Origin: Sphaerochaeta associata
GTDB taxonomy: Bacteria; Spirochaetota; Spirochaetia; Sphaerochaetales; Sphaerochaetaceae
Direction: 5' to 3'
Assembly: GCF_022869165.1 (NCBI RefSeq)
Contig: NZ_CP094929.1
Location: forward strand, 434,001 to 498,000
DNA: 64,000 nt
Part shown: in pieces, positions 1-9,005 of the stretch
Position numbering within the stretch: position 1 is the first letter of the stretch
Layout of the letters: each line of letters opens with the position of its first letter
Notes under the pieces: model-generated
The model's input: only the letters and a program-made list of their open reading frames with translations
Told to the model about the DNA's origin: nothing
Database searches by the model: none
Program-made: the position numbers and the translations under genes

Positions 1-2
1 GG

Positions 3-62
3 ATAGAGCGGGTGGTGAGTGGGGATTATCAGGGGTATTATTACATGATGTATACTAATTAG
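3..62 (+). CDS. C-terminal end of an unidentified protein (cut by window edge)
   Basis: One frame is open from the window edge to a TAG at 60-62 and would encode about 19 residues ending in YYYMMYTN. The aromatic-rich end is plausible for an enzyme of the same polysaccharide operon, which continues 66 bases later. Too short to name, and another frame is also open for a similar stretch, so this is a guess from context only. Confidence 0.25.
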   Translation: MERVVSGDYQGYYYMMYTN

Positions 63-127
63 AAATGATTAATTCCATCGATGTTTATTGCTTCTAACAA
101 TAATAATAAGGGATATCTAGGATATAC

Positions 128-1126
128 ATGTTGATTTTTTGTACATTGTTCGACTCAAAATACCTTGATAAAGGGATTGCTTTATACGAATCGCTCTGTA
201 GCGTAGAGGATGAATTCAAACTCTACGTATTTGCGTTCGATCAGAGGGCTTATGATATTCTTTCTTGCCAAAATTATGAGAAGATGCGGTTGGTTTCTTT
301 AAAAGAATTCGAAACTGAACAGATGCTCAAGGTTAAACAAGAAAGATCAGCTGCTGAGTATTGTTGGACATGTACTCCAATTACCATAGATTATGTGTTG
401 AGAGAATTCAGTGAGCCACATTGTACATATCTTGATGCAGATTTATATTTTTTCGCATCTCCAAAAGTATTATTCCAAGAGCTACAAGATTCGAATAAAT
501 CTGTAATCATCACTGAGCACCGATTTCCTCCATCGGAACAGAAACAGATGGTTGAGAGAGCTGGCAAGTATTGTGTGCAATTCAATACATTTCTAAATAA
601 CAAACAAGCGAAAGAAGTTTTGGGAACTTGGAAAGAGCAATGTCTTGATTGGTGCTTTTATACTCCTAATGGAGAAAGAATGGGAGATCAAAAGTATCTT
701 GAAGCTTGGACTAACGATTATTCCTGCGTTCATGAGTTGCAACATTTGGGCGGAGGGGTGGCACCTTGGAACATTGCCCAATATTCTTTATTCGATGAAA
801 ATAGGAAGATCCTGATATATAATCAGTCTACATTTCCTCTAGTGTTTTATCATTTCCAGAATATTCGGTATCTACCATTCAATCTGGTGAATCTTAGGTC
901 GGGGACGAAAGATCGGAAGATGAAAAATGCGATTTATCTCCCATATTTAAAGCATATCGAAATGATTAGGGCAATGTTACATGATGAGTATCAACTTATT
1001 TTCACTATTAAAAAATCATACTATCAGAATCCATTATTACGTGTTATCCAGAACTATGTAATGCCCTTTAAGATAACAAGTCTTTCAGATATTGTATCTC
1101 TTAGAAAATTGAGGAAAAGTATATGA
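128..1126 (+). CDS. Putative glycosyltransferase with a GT8-like DxD motif
   Basis: A 332-residue protein. The N-terminus (MLIFCTLFDSKYLDKGIALYESL) has the pattern of nucleotide-sugar transferases that begin with a Rossmann-like strand, followed near residue 100 by TYLDADLYFF, a DxD-type metal and nucleotide-sugar binding motif. No signal peptide or membrane span is seen, so a cytoplasmic enzyme working on a lipid-linked glycan at the inner membrane is expected. Its stop overlaps the start of the downstream aminotransferase by 4 bases (ATGA), which implies translational coupling within the polysaccharide operon. Donor and acceptor cannot be told from sequence. Confidence 0.7.
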   Translation: MLIFCTLFDSKYLDKGIALYESLCSVEDEFKLYVFAFDQRAYDILSCQNYEKMRLVSLKEFETEQMLKVKQERSAAEYCWTCTPITIDYVLREFSEPHCTYLDADLYFFASPKVLFQELQDSNKSVIITEHRFPPSEQKQMVERAGKYCVQFNTFLNNKQAKEVLGTWKEQCLDWCFYTPNGERMGDQKYLEAWTNDYSCVHELQHLGGGVAPWNIAQYSLFDENRKILIYNQSTFPLVFYHFQNIRYLPFNLVNLRSGTKDRKMKNAIYLPYLKHIEMIRAMLHDEYQLIFTIKKSYYQNPLLRVIQNYVMPFKITSLSDIVSLRKLRKSI

Positions 1127-2217
1127 ATATTCCTGTAAACGATCTTCATCGGGTAAATTTACCATTTCAGGTGGAACTTGAGAAAAAGGCTCTCGAGGTA
1201 ATACGAAGTGGATGGTTTGTTCTTGGGAAGGAAGTTGAATTATTTGAACAGGAATTTGCTGCTAAGCTTGAGATCCCTTATTGTATTGGAATTGATAATG
1301 GACTGAATGCAATAAAGCTTGGATGTCAGGCTTTGGGTATCGGAGTCGGTGATGAAGTAATCATGCAGGCAAATACGTACATAGCGACTGTACTTGGTGT
1401 AACATGGAACGGAGCAACTCCAATATTTGTTGAACCAAATGACTTTTATAACATTGATGCAGGCTTGTTGAAATTAAAAATTACTTCTAAAACTAAAGCT
1501 GTATTGGTAACTCATTTATATGGGCAGACATCTGAGATGGATTCAGTTGTTGAATTTTGTAAAGAGAACAACTTGTTTCTGCTTGAAGATTGTGCGCAGT
1601 CCCATTTCTCCAAGTATAATGGTCAATACTCAGGTACCTTTGGAGATCTTGGATTCTTTAGTTTTTATCCTACGAAGAATCTAGGCGCTCTCGGGGATGC
1701 TGGATGTGTTGTCACGAAGAATGAGCATACGGCGACTCTGCTGAAAATGCTGCGAAACTATGGGAGCAGAGTCAGATACCAAAATCTTGTTGCTGGGCAT
1801 AATGCTCGGTTGGATGAGATACAAGCTGCATTTCTGCGAATAAAACTGACCCATATGGATGCTATCAATCAAGAACGTAATTCAATTGCAGAACGCTATA
1901 ACGCAGAGATTACAAATCCAAGAATTTCTAAACCTAAAATTGCAGATAAGGCAACACATGTTTGGCACCTTTATGTAGTGCAAGTTGAGGAACAGGAACG
2001 ATTTCGGACGTATCTCAAGGTTAATGGGATACAATCTGATGTGCACTATCCAACACCTCCACATTTGTCGGAAGCATATAAACACCTTGGGTACCATGTG
2101 GGTGATTTTCCGATTACTGAAAAGTTTTCGCATTCAATCGTCTCGATTCCAATTTATAATGGCATGCAGAACGTAGAAATTGATTATGTTATCAAGGTGA
2201 TGAATGAGTATGAATAA
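1123..2217 (+). CDS. DegT/DnrJ/EryC1/StrS-family sugar aminotransferase (FdtB/QdtB-like)
   Basis: A 364-residue PLP-dependent aminotransferase of the sugar-nucleotide family. The motif FSFYPTKNLGALGDAG places the Schiff-base lysine at residue 185; the N-terminal PVNDL and the GNGxNAI-like segment (GIDNGLNAIKLG) are family signatures. It would transfer an amino group from glutamate to a keto sugar nucleotide. The next gene is an FdtA-type 3,4-ketoisomerase, and this pairing is known for making dTDP-3-amino-3,6-dideoxyhexoses (Fuc3N or Qui3N); that assignment is inferred from context. The rmlA and rmlB genes that would supply the substrate are not in the window. It overlaps the following gene by 14 bases. 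Confidence 0.85.
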   Translation: MNIPVNDLHRVNLPFQVELEKKALEVIRSGWFVLGKEVELFEQEFAAKLEIPYCIGIDNGLNAIKLGCQALGIGVGDEVIMQANTYIATVLGVTWNGATPIFVEPNDFYNIDAGLLKLKITSKTKAVLVTHLYGQTSEMDSVVEFCKENNLFLLEDCAQSHFSKYNGQYSGTFGDLGFFSFYPTKNLGALGDAGCVVTKNEHTATLLKMLRNYGSRVRYQNLVAGHNARLDEIQAAFLRIKLTHMDAINQERNSIAERYNAEITNPRISKPKIADKATHVWHLYVVQVEEQERFRTYLKVNGIQSDVHYPTPPHLSEAYKHLGYHVGDFPITEKFSHSIVSIPIYNGMQNVEIDYVIKVMNEYE

Positions 2218-2614
2218 GAAACATTATTTGATCGATTTGAAAGAACTTGGTGATGAAAGAGGCAGTCTTGTTGTTCTTGAGGAGAATAAAGAGTTCCCTT
2301 TCCCTATTCGCAGAGTCTTTTATGATTTTAATACGGATCCAACAATTTCTAGGGGCAATCATGCAAACAAAGAATCACGTTTTGGCTTTATTTCTTTACA
2401 AGGTTCGTGTGTTGTTGAAGTTGATGACGGGTTCGATAAAGTTGAATACTTGCTAGATTCCCCGTTTCAATGCTTATTCGTGGATAAAATGCTTTGGAAG
2501 TCGATGAAGTGCTTTTCTCCGGATAATATTTTATTGATTATTTCTGACTGCAAGTATTCACGAGAAGAATACATCTATAACTATTCTGATTTTTTACTTT
2601 CAACTACTATATAG
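2204..2614 (+). CDS. WxcM/FdtA-type dTDP-4-keto-6-deoxyglucose 3,4-ketoisomerase-like cupin
   Basis: A 136-residue single-domain cupin. The conserved core RGNHANKESRFGF corresponds to the active-site loop of FdtA/QdtA proteins, where the usual pattern is RGxHAHK; the second His is Asn here. Expected reaction: 3,4-keto isomerisation of dTDP-4-keto-6-deoxyglucose, feeding the aminotransferase just upstream. The start at 2204 overlaps the upstream gene; an in-frame ATG at 2210 is an alternative. The gene ends just before the outer edge of the insertion-sequence nest and is intact. The family is clear; the exact product isomer (galacto or gluco) is not. Confidence 0.8.
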   Translation: MSMNKKHYLIDLKELGDERGSLVVLEENKEFPFPIRRVFYDFNTDPTISRGNHANKESRFGFISLQGSCVVEVDDGFDKVEYLLDSPFQCLFVDKMLWKSMKCFSPDNILLIISDCKYSREEYIYNYSDFLLSTTI

Positions 2615-2651
2615 TAAGAACAACTTTTAATCTGTAACTTTTAGTTTTTAG

Positions 2652-2670
2652 GGCTCCCGAAAAGGGAGCC
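2652..2670 (+). other. Perfect 7-bp hairpin just inside element B's left end
   Basis: GGCTCCC, a GAAAA loop, then GGGAGCC. No T-run follows on the + strand; on the minus strand the hairpin is followed by a short A/T-rich stretch. It may shield the element from read-through of the upstream operon, a known habit of insertion sequences, or act as a weak terminator after the FdtA-like gene. Confidence 0.5.
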
Positions 2671-2755
2671 TGAATATTCATAAATTCATATCAGGGAACC
2701 ACCTTTTCACTTGTTGTCGGGGAGGTGTCATCTCAAATTCCCGACCTAATTATAT

Positions 2756-3532
2756 CTAGGCCTCCTCGTCTTCCTGTTCGTCATCTTCTTCAGACTCCAT
2801 TGGCTTCTCAAGATTCACTATCTTTCCCTTCCAATGGTACTCTATCTTTAAGAGGCTGAAGATCAGCCTCTGGGCCTTGGTGGGCACCGTCCACAGGTCC
2901 TTGTAGGTGCCGGTGAAGTGGATTCTGGAATAGGTCGACACCTTGTTCAGCATGTCCTTGAAATCCCAGTACTTCCTGTTCCTGGGCTTGATGGCCGAGA
3001 CCTTGCCTCTCAGGTCGTTGAGCAGGATGAGGGTGATGAAGTTGACGAAAAGCCTGCCCTTCATGGTCTTCTCTGTGTGCACGTTGAGCCTGTTGCAGTC
3101 CAAGAGGTTCTTCATGTCGTCGAAGTGCAGCTCGATGTCGCACCTGCGGTTGTAGTGCCCCAGGGCCTTGGATGCATCCTTCTGTGCATTGGTGAGGATG
3201 ATCCAGAACCCGCTGTAGCCGTCGATGTAGGCATTGACGGCCTCCTCGTTCAGGCTGACCTTCCTTCCCCGCTTGGGGGTATCCTTGACGGTGAAGTAGG
3301 TGTCGTACAGGTTCCTGTGCTTCTCGAAGGCATCCCCGCCTGCAAGCTCCTCCTCGCACTTTCTCAGCTTGAGCATCAGCGATGCGATGTCCTGCTCCTT
3401 CCTGACGGGGTCGAAGTAGACATGCCTCCAGGTCCTGCCGTAGGACTCGGTCTTGTAGTCGGTGACGCCATAGATGTAGGACTTGTCGTCCTCGGGATTG
3501 CGGATGATGTTGGCGGGTCTTCGGATTGAGGG
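2756..3532 (-). pseudogene. C-terminal part of element A transposase (disrupted)
   Basis: Matches the last ~255 residues of the intact 31523-33181 transposase, from SIRRPANII to the acidic tail EEDDEQEDEEA. It includes the Y/R...E region (HYNRRCDIELHFDDMKNLLDC) that carries the catalytic Glu of IS4-superfamily DDE transposases. The remaining start of the frame (IFLGIFSLRYT) is translated IS21 end sequence, showing the break point at TGAGGG (3527-3532). Confidence 0.95.
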
Positions 3533-3689
3533 TGTGTAGCGTAAACTAAAAATCCCTAGAAAGATCACTTCATCTTCCTTGGTCTGATCACGGGAAATTC
3601 CCGGGATTGTTCAAAGGGACAGTTGAGAAGCTGCCCTTTGGAAAGTAACCTTTGATGTAGAAACAAATACATTAAAGGAGAAAGGAGAA

Positions 3690-5162
3690 GTGCTCAACAT
3701 GTCCCAAATCAATTGTATCAGAGATTTGAGGAAAGAGGGATACTCAGTGGCAAGGATTGCCAGGGAAGTATCGGTCGATGAGAAGACGGCGAGGAAGTAC
3801 CTCTGCATGGAAGACTTCTCACCGAAGCCGCCTCAAAAGAAGGAGGGGTTGCCCAGCAAGCTGGACCCCTACAAGCCGCAGATAGACGGATGGCTTTCCA
3901 ACGATGAAAAGGAGAATTCGAAACAGCGCCATACCGCCCAGCGCGTCTATGACAGGTTGGTGGAGCTGCATCCGGAATTCGGTTGCTCCTACCCAACGGT
4001 ATCGCGGTATGTGAGGAAAACACGTGCACAACGCTCGAGTTACAGGGCCTGCCAGGAGCTGGTATGGCATCCGGGTGAGGCCCAGGGGGACTTCGGCGAG
4101 GCGGACTGCTATGAAAGAGGCGTCAAGCAGCGCAAGCATTATCTTGTCTGCGTGTTTCCGAATTCAAATGCGGATTTTCCCCAGATGTTCAACGGAGAGA
4201 CCAGCGAATGCATCTGCCAGGGCTTTCAGGACGTCTTTGAGTTCATCGGCGGAGTCTTCCCCCTGGTTGTGATAGACAATGCCACCGGAGCAGGTCGTCG
4301 CATCGGGCAGGAGATACGGGAAGCGAAGCTCTTCGCCCAATTCAGGGCTCACTACGGCTTCTCCATACGATTCTGCAGTCCGGGTAGTGGATGGGAAAAG
4401 GGGTGCGTCGAGAATAAAATCGGCACGGTCCGCAGGAACCGGTTCGTTCCCCTGCCCGAGTTCGACGACCTGCAGCAATACAACAAGGGCTTGCTGGAGC
4501 AGGCGACGAGCTTTCAGGGAAATACCCATTACAAGAAGAACACAATCATAGGCGAGCTTTTCGAACAGGACCGCGAGGCACTGCTGCCGCTGCCCCGACA
4601 CCGTTTTGATGTCTGTCGGTATGTGTACGCCAAGGCCGACGGGTACGGGAAGGTGGAGATTGACGGCAACCACCATTACTCAACCCGTCCCGAATACCGG
4701 GGAAGCGAAGTGCTGGTGGGCATCCGGGCCCACACCGTCGACATCTATGACGAGAAGCGCAAGATCCTGGTGAGCCACGTCCGCAAATTCGGCAAGGAGC
4801 GGTCCGACAGCGTCGACCCAAGAACCTCCATGGCCGTACTCATGAGAAATGTGGGAGCGTGGCCCAACAGCGGTGTGAGGGAGATGGTGTCCTCCCCCGT
4901 ACGCGATTATCTCGATGCGCTGGACAGGGAATCGCTGAAGGATGCCCTGCGAACGATGAACCTGCTGAGCGAGCGCTACAGCTTCGAAAGAGCACTTGAT
5001 GCGTTCGACCTGGTGCTGAGGAACCCCGGCAACGCCCCGTTCAGCGATGCAATGGTGTTTGCGGCGAGGATGGCGGAGTTCGGGGACCAAACCGACCTGG
5101 ACGCCGGTCCCGACCTTTCGTTGTACGACCAGCTTCTGGAACAACGGAGGGTGCAGCCATGA
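3690..5162 (+). CDS. istA: IS21-family transposase IstA
   Basis: A 490-residue transposase. The N-terminus has a helix-turn-helix (about residues 8-36, LRKEGYSVARIAREVSVDEKT), followed by an rve-type DDE catalytic core. From the sequence the triad is likely Asp134 (QGDFGEAD), Asp196 (VVIDNATG) and Glu241 (GCVENKIG). The C-terminal half has the Mu-transposase-like beta-barrel region. The GTG at 3690 follows AAAGGAG by about 9 bases; the ATG at 3699 follows GGAG by 11 bases and is an equal candidate. It overlaps istB by 4 bases (ATGA), the usual IS21 coupling. Confidence 0.97.
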   Translation: MLNMSQINCIRDLRKEGYSVARIAREVSVDEKTARKYLCMEDFSPKPPQKKEGLPSKLDPYKPQIDGWLSNDEKENSKQRHTAQRVYDRLVELHPEFGCSYPTVSRYVRKTRAQRSSYRACQELVWHPGEAQGDFGEADCYERGVKQRKHYLVCVFPNSNADFPQMFNGETSECICQGFQDVFEFIGGVFPLVVIDNATGAGRRIGQEIREAKLFAQFRAHYGFSIRFCSPGSGWEKGCVENKIGTVRRNRFVPLPEFDDLQQYNKGLLEQATSFQGNTHYKKNTIIGELFEQDREALLPLPRHRFDVCRYVYAKADGYGKVEIDGNHHYSTRPEYRGSEVLVGIRAHTVDIYDEKRKILVSHVRKFGKERSDSVDPRTSMAVLMRNVGAWPNSGVREMVSSPVRDYLDALDRESLKDALRTMNLLSERYSFERALDAFDLVLRNPGNAPFSDAMVFAARMAEFGDQTDLDAGPDLSLYDQLLEQRRVQP

Positions 5163-5950
5163 TGATGACTTCAACCATCCGCATCCAACGTAGGGAAGAG
5201 ATATCGGACATGTGCCGGAAACTGTTCCTTTCCCAACAACTGGTAGCGTTGTGCCAGCAGGCAACGCCGAGGCAGGAAGAGTTCCTGCATGACGTGCTGT
5301 CAATGGAGGTGGAGAGCCGGGAACGCTCAAAACGCTCCAGGCTGCTCAACCGGGCCCGGTTTCCCATGCCCAAGAGCATGGAAGGCTACGACTATTCTCA
5401 TGTGCGCCTGCCGCCTTCCATTACCAGGGTGGAACTGGAAGGCTGCGAATTCATTGGCAGGAAGACCAACCTGGTCTGCTATGGACCGGTGGGAACCGGG
5501 AAAACGCATATGGCCATAGCACTGGGGATGAAGGCCTGCGAGATGGGCCTTGCAGCCCGGTTCTATACGGTGACCGAGCTGGTGCTGAAACTGGCCGAGG
5601 CACGGAAGAACGGAGTCTTGGAACGCTTGGTGTCGGACATACGCAGACTGGATCTGCTCATTCTTGATGAGTGGGGGTACGTACCGGTGGACAAGGAGGG
5701 GTCCCAGCTCCTGTTCCGCATCATCAGCGACAGCTACGAGAGCAAAAGCCTCATTCTTACGACGAACCTCGAGTTTTCCAAGTGGGGTGGCATCTTCACC
5801 GACCAGCAGATGGCTGCAGCAATGATCGACAGGCTCATCCACCATGGGCACCTGCTTGTGTTCGAGGGGCAGAGCTACCGGATGGAGCATGCATTGATGC
5901 GGAAGACCGCATCCGAGCGGTCGAAAGGGGGTGACGAACATGGTCGTTGA
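5159..5950 (+). CDS. istB: IS21-family helper ATPase IstB
   Basis: A 263-residue AAA+ ATPase related to DnaA/DnaC. Walker A is GPVGTGKT at about residues 109-116 and Walker B is LLILDEWG near residue 166. In the family this protein selects target DNA and stimulates strand transfer by IstA. The start overlaps the istA stop. The 3' end overlaps the third small gene of the element. Confidence 0.97.
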   Translation: MMMTSTIRIQRREEISDMCRKLFLSQQLVALCQQATPRQEEFLHDVLSMEVESRERSKRSRLLNRARFPMPKSMEGYDYSHVRLPPSITRVELEGCEFIGRKTNLVCYGPVGTGKTHMAIALGMKACEMGLAARFYTVTELVLKLAEARKNGVLERLVSDIRRLDLLILDEWGYVPVDKEGSQLLFRIISDSYESKSLILTTNLEFSKWGGIFTDQQMAAAMIDRLIHHGHLLVFEGQSYRMEHALMRKTASERSKGGDEHGR

Positions 5951-6305
5951 CAAACAATACTTGCGTGAATTGCGTTCGTGTTACCGATACGACGGTACAA
6001 AATTCACCGAGGAGCTCGAGCAGATCATATTGGACCGGTTGGGGATAGAACCCAGCCCGCATGAATACTCGGAACAGGACCTGCATGAGCAGGCCAGAAA
6101 GATAGTAATGCAGTACCAAAGCCCTGAAGGAAGGCTTCGACTGTTGTACGGCTTGGACAAGATCGAGAACGAGATGGCTTACCTGGGCAACAAGCTTGCC
6201 TACCTGAAAGGTAAAATTGCACATCAGCTGCATGGGGAAACGGATCCAAACGTGATCTTTGTGATTGAGGATGAATATGAGGATGTCCCTGATTACAAGC
6301 CATAG
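5940..6305 (+). CDS. Third, conserved small gene of the IS21 element (unknown function)
   Basis: About 121 residues from the ATG at 5940, which lies 9 bases after a G-rich ribosome site within istB; a GTG at 5931 is an alternative start. The protein is acidic at the C-terminus (FVIEDEYEDVPDYKP) and its middle (LLYGLDKIENEMAYLGNKLAYLKGKI) has the heptad-like pattern of a coiled coil. No signal peptide or known motif is recognised. IS21 elements normally have only istA and istB. This gene sits inside the element, overlaps istB, and is unchanged in copy 2. Possible roles: a transposition regulator or accessory factor. Confidence 0.75.
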   Translation: MVVDKQYLRELRSCYRYDGTKFTEELEQIILDRLGIEPSPHEYSEQDLHEQARKIVMQYQSPEGRLRLLYGLDKIENEMAYLGNKLAYLKGKIAHQLHGETDPNVIFVIEDEYEDVPDYKP

Positions 6306-6418
6306 TTTCTGGATATCTGCATAGATTCCTGTGCAGATGATAAAACCCGGGAATTTCCCGTGATTAGACACGGGATTCCCTGGTGATTAGACCAAGGATT
6401 TTTGCTTGACAAAACACA

Positions 6419-7306
6419 TGAGGGCCTGACCTTGTCGATCAATTCCTTCTGCCACTTGAGGCTGGAGGGGACGGGGATGGTGAACTTCTGTCCCTTATCC
6501 GCTATGTTCCTGAGGTTCGCCTCGCTGTAGAAGCCCCGGTCGCCGACCAGGTTGATGTCCTTCACATCGAGCTTTTCCAGGCTGCGCAGCACATGGTCGA
6601 GGACGAGTGAATCGGACATGCTCCCGGGCAATTCCGAGTACCAGAGAGGGACGTTCGACGAGTGGGCGCTGAGCAGGCCGAGGTTTATCTGCCTCAGGTT
6701 CTCGTGGTCCCGGTTGTACCCCCGCTCCACATAGGTGTTGTTTTTTCCATAGGACGAAATCGAGGTTATATCGAAAAGCAGTGCCTTTTTCTTCGCCTGC
6801 TTGGCAATCCAAAGCTTGAAGAAGGTGTTGCGCCTGTCGTCGGACAGGGAGGCAAGCAGCTCGCTGATCCGCTGCGAGCAAAGGGCGTTGCCGTTGAAAC
6901 CACGATCGTTCAGCCAGTCCTCGGCTCTGCTGAGGGCCTTGCCCTCGCAGACGCTGTACCGTGCAAGCTGAAGGATGGCATCGGCATCGTCGGCTCCGAA
7001 GGCTTCCTTCAGAACAGGCTGTATGCCGACGTCCTTGACCACCTTGTCCAGGATGAGGTTCTGTCCCATCAGGGTGGTTTTCGAGACAAGCGGATTCTCG
7101 GCCTTGGAGGCTTCCTTCCTGGCCAGGTAGAAATCGTTGTATATCTCGCTTCCATCCGGACCGAGTCGGCCGATGCACTTTCGCTTGTGCTCGCCGCGCT
7201 TCTTCTCGCTGTTCCAGAAGGCCTGGTCCTCGTAGAGGTAGGTGACACCGTTCTTCTTGTTGGTGACACGGATGATTTTCATCGGTTTTGCATTGGCATC
7301 TATCAT
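6419..7306 (-). pseudogene. N-terminal part of element A transposase (disrupted)
   Basis: Matches the first ~295 residues of the intact transposase at 31523-33181, with only a few base differences. It includes the first Asp region (LLFDITSISSYG) and the second (LVGDRGFYSEANL), and stops at DKVRPS where the IS21 element entered. The frame then runs into IS21 sequence. The upstream promoter (GTGACA, 17 bp, TATAAT on the minus strand) is still present. Confidence 0.95.
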
Positions 7307-7459
7307 AGATACAATTATACCTATGTTTAGAGCTTTTGTCACGCACTTTCCGACATTATATGCAACTATTTAAAAGAATTATCTAATCCCTAGATATAAC
7401 TGGGACGGGAATTTGAGGTGTCATACTATAATGGGTATACCTAAATAGGGAGACCCAAG

Positions 7460-9005
7460 ATGACACAGAAACCGCAGTTCATCCAGTCCTTCAAAAGGCC
7501 CGCCGGCACCGAGATCAAGCTCATCAACGGCCACTACTACCTGTATGAGCGCAAGAGCGTCTACGACCCACAGATAAAGCGCAAGAAGAAGAAATCAGGC
7601 GCGCTCCTGGGCGCCATCACCGAGGATGGGTTCACCCCCCAAGAAGGAGAAGGTCTCCGAGCAAGAACTGAGGGAGGTTCAGTGCGTCGAGTACGGGGCC
7701 TGCAGCTACCTGTACCAGGCCAACGGGGCCATGATGGACGGCTTGAGGCGGTTCTTCCCCGACACCTGGAAGACGGTTTTCACCCTTGCCGCGCTCAAGT
7801 GCATCGGGGAGGCCTCGCTGAAGCGGGTGCAGACCTGTTATGAGACCAGCTATCTTTCGGTCCTGTTCCCCCGCCTCGGGCTGTCCGCCCCCTCGCTCAC
7901 CCATGTCATGAGGGAGCTGGGAAGAAACCGCGACGGCATCTGCTCCTACATGAGGGACGGCCTGTCCGCCTACAGCGGCTTCATCCTTGTCGACGGGCAC
8001 CGGATCATCAGCGAATCGCGGAACATGCCGCTCACGCAGATGAGCTACGACAGCAGGATGCGCTACGAGCCGCAGATCAACCTGCTGTACCTGTTCGGGA
8101 GGAAGGACGGGACGAGGCTTCCGCTGTACTACAAACAGTTCGCAGGCAGCGTGCCCGACTGCCTGGCGCTTCCCGACATCGGGGATGAGGCGGGGATTGG
8201 GGGTTCCGGCATCACCGTGATAGTGGACAAGGGCTTCGGGTCCGAGGACGACTTCAGTGCCATCACCGGGTCTGGGATGCACTACATCATCCCGCTGAGA
8301 AGGAACACGACCGAGGCGCAGATCCCTGCGAACACATCGCTGTACGCCAATGCGTTCAACTTCCGCCAGCGCAGCGTATTCTGGATATCCGGTACCAAGG
8401 ATAGATGCAAGGTCGTGGTCTATTACGACATGCTGCTTGCCATGCATGAGACGAACGATCTCATCTGCCGCCTCGAGAAGAAGAACAATACCATGGCAGC
8501 CGCGCTGCAAAAGGAGGGGGCACGACGCAGCAAAGGCAAGAGCAAGCTCACCGACGAGCAGATTGCCGCGATGCAGAGCATCGACGTCGCCAGCAATGTA
8601 CAGCAGCGCAGCGAAATCGGCACTCTCATACTCAAGACCGACCGCCTGGACCTCGACGAGTCCCAGATCTATGCCTTGTACAAGACACGACAGGAGATCG
8701 AGCAGAATTCCAAATGCTACGACGACACCCTGGATCTGGACGCCAGTTTCATGCAGGACCAGGATACCTTCGAGGGGTGGCTGTTCGTCAACCACCTGGC
8801 CCTTCAGATGCTGTACAGCATCCTCGACCACGTCGCCCAGGCAAACCTGGCGGGCAGGTATTCCTTCAAGGATGTGCTCAGGACCCTTGAAGGAATTCGG
8901 GCGAACAAGATCCACGGACAGTGGAGATTGTCGCAGTTCACCAAGAATACCCGGAAGCTGTGTACCGACCTGAACATCAAGATTGACGGTCCTCTAGTCG
9001 GTTAG
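7460..9005 (+). pseudogene. Element B transposase (IS4/IS1634-like) with a frameshift at a C-run
   Basis: Two frames together make one transposase of about 514 residues. Frame one starts at 7460 (MTQKPQFIQSFKRP) and is good until about 7637. The rest of the protein (KKEKVSEQELREVQ onward) continues in the +1 frame to 9005. The switch lies at six C's (7635-7640); five would restore one frame. Catalytic candidates are FILVDGHRI, VIVDKGFGS and the C-terminal YKTRQEIEQNSKCYDD. This is either a one-base insertion that kills the gene or, less likely, a programmed +1 shift. Its promoter is also split by element A. Confidence 0.8.

Larger units (their letters stand above)
3533..6418 (+). mobile_element. 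IS21-family element, copy 1 (2886 bp)
   Basis: Begins TGTGTAGCG and ends AAAACACA, with the TG...CA termini of the family. The 6-bp TGAGGG on both sides (3527-3532 and 6419-6424) is the target duplication, confirmed by the uninterrupted site in the intact element A copy. Inner repeats near both ends (variants of GATTAGACCAAGG and CCCGGGAATTTCCCGTG) resemble the multiple terminal transposase-binding repeats of IS21. It carries istA, istB and a third small gene. Copy 2 lies at 11404-14289; I saw no difference between them, so transposition is recent. Confidence 0.97.
2732..7417 (-). mobile_element. IS1634-like element A, copy 1, interrupted by an IS21-family element
   Basis: The termini are CTCAAATTCCCG at 2732 and CGGGAATTTGAG ending at 7417, the same as the ends of the intact copy at 31412-33205. 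The 7-bp sequence GTGTCAT lies immediately outside both ends (2725-2731 and 7418-7424) and is the target duplication. Without the IS21 insert and its duplication the element would be close to the 1794 bp of the intact copy. Its transposase gene is split in two by the IS21 element, so this copy cannot make its own transposase but could be moved in trans by the intact copy. Confidence 0.95.

Noticed and set aside
3819-5953. Several long minus-strand open frames opposite istA and istB
   Set aside because: They mirror the GC-rich IS genes in another frame, are Arg/Pro/Ser-rich and lack any family motif.
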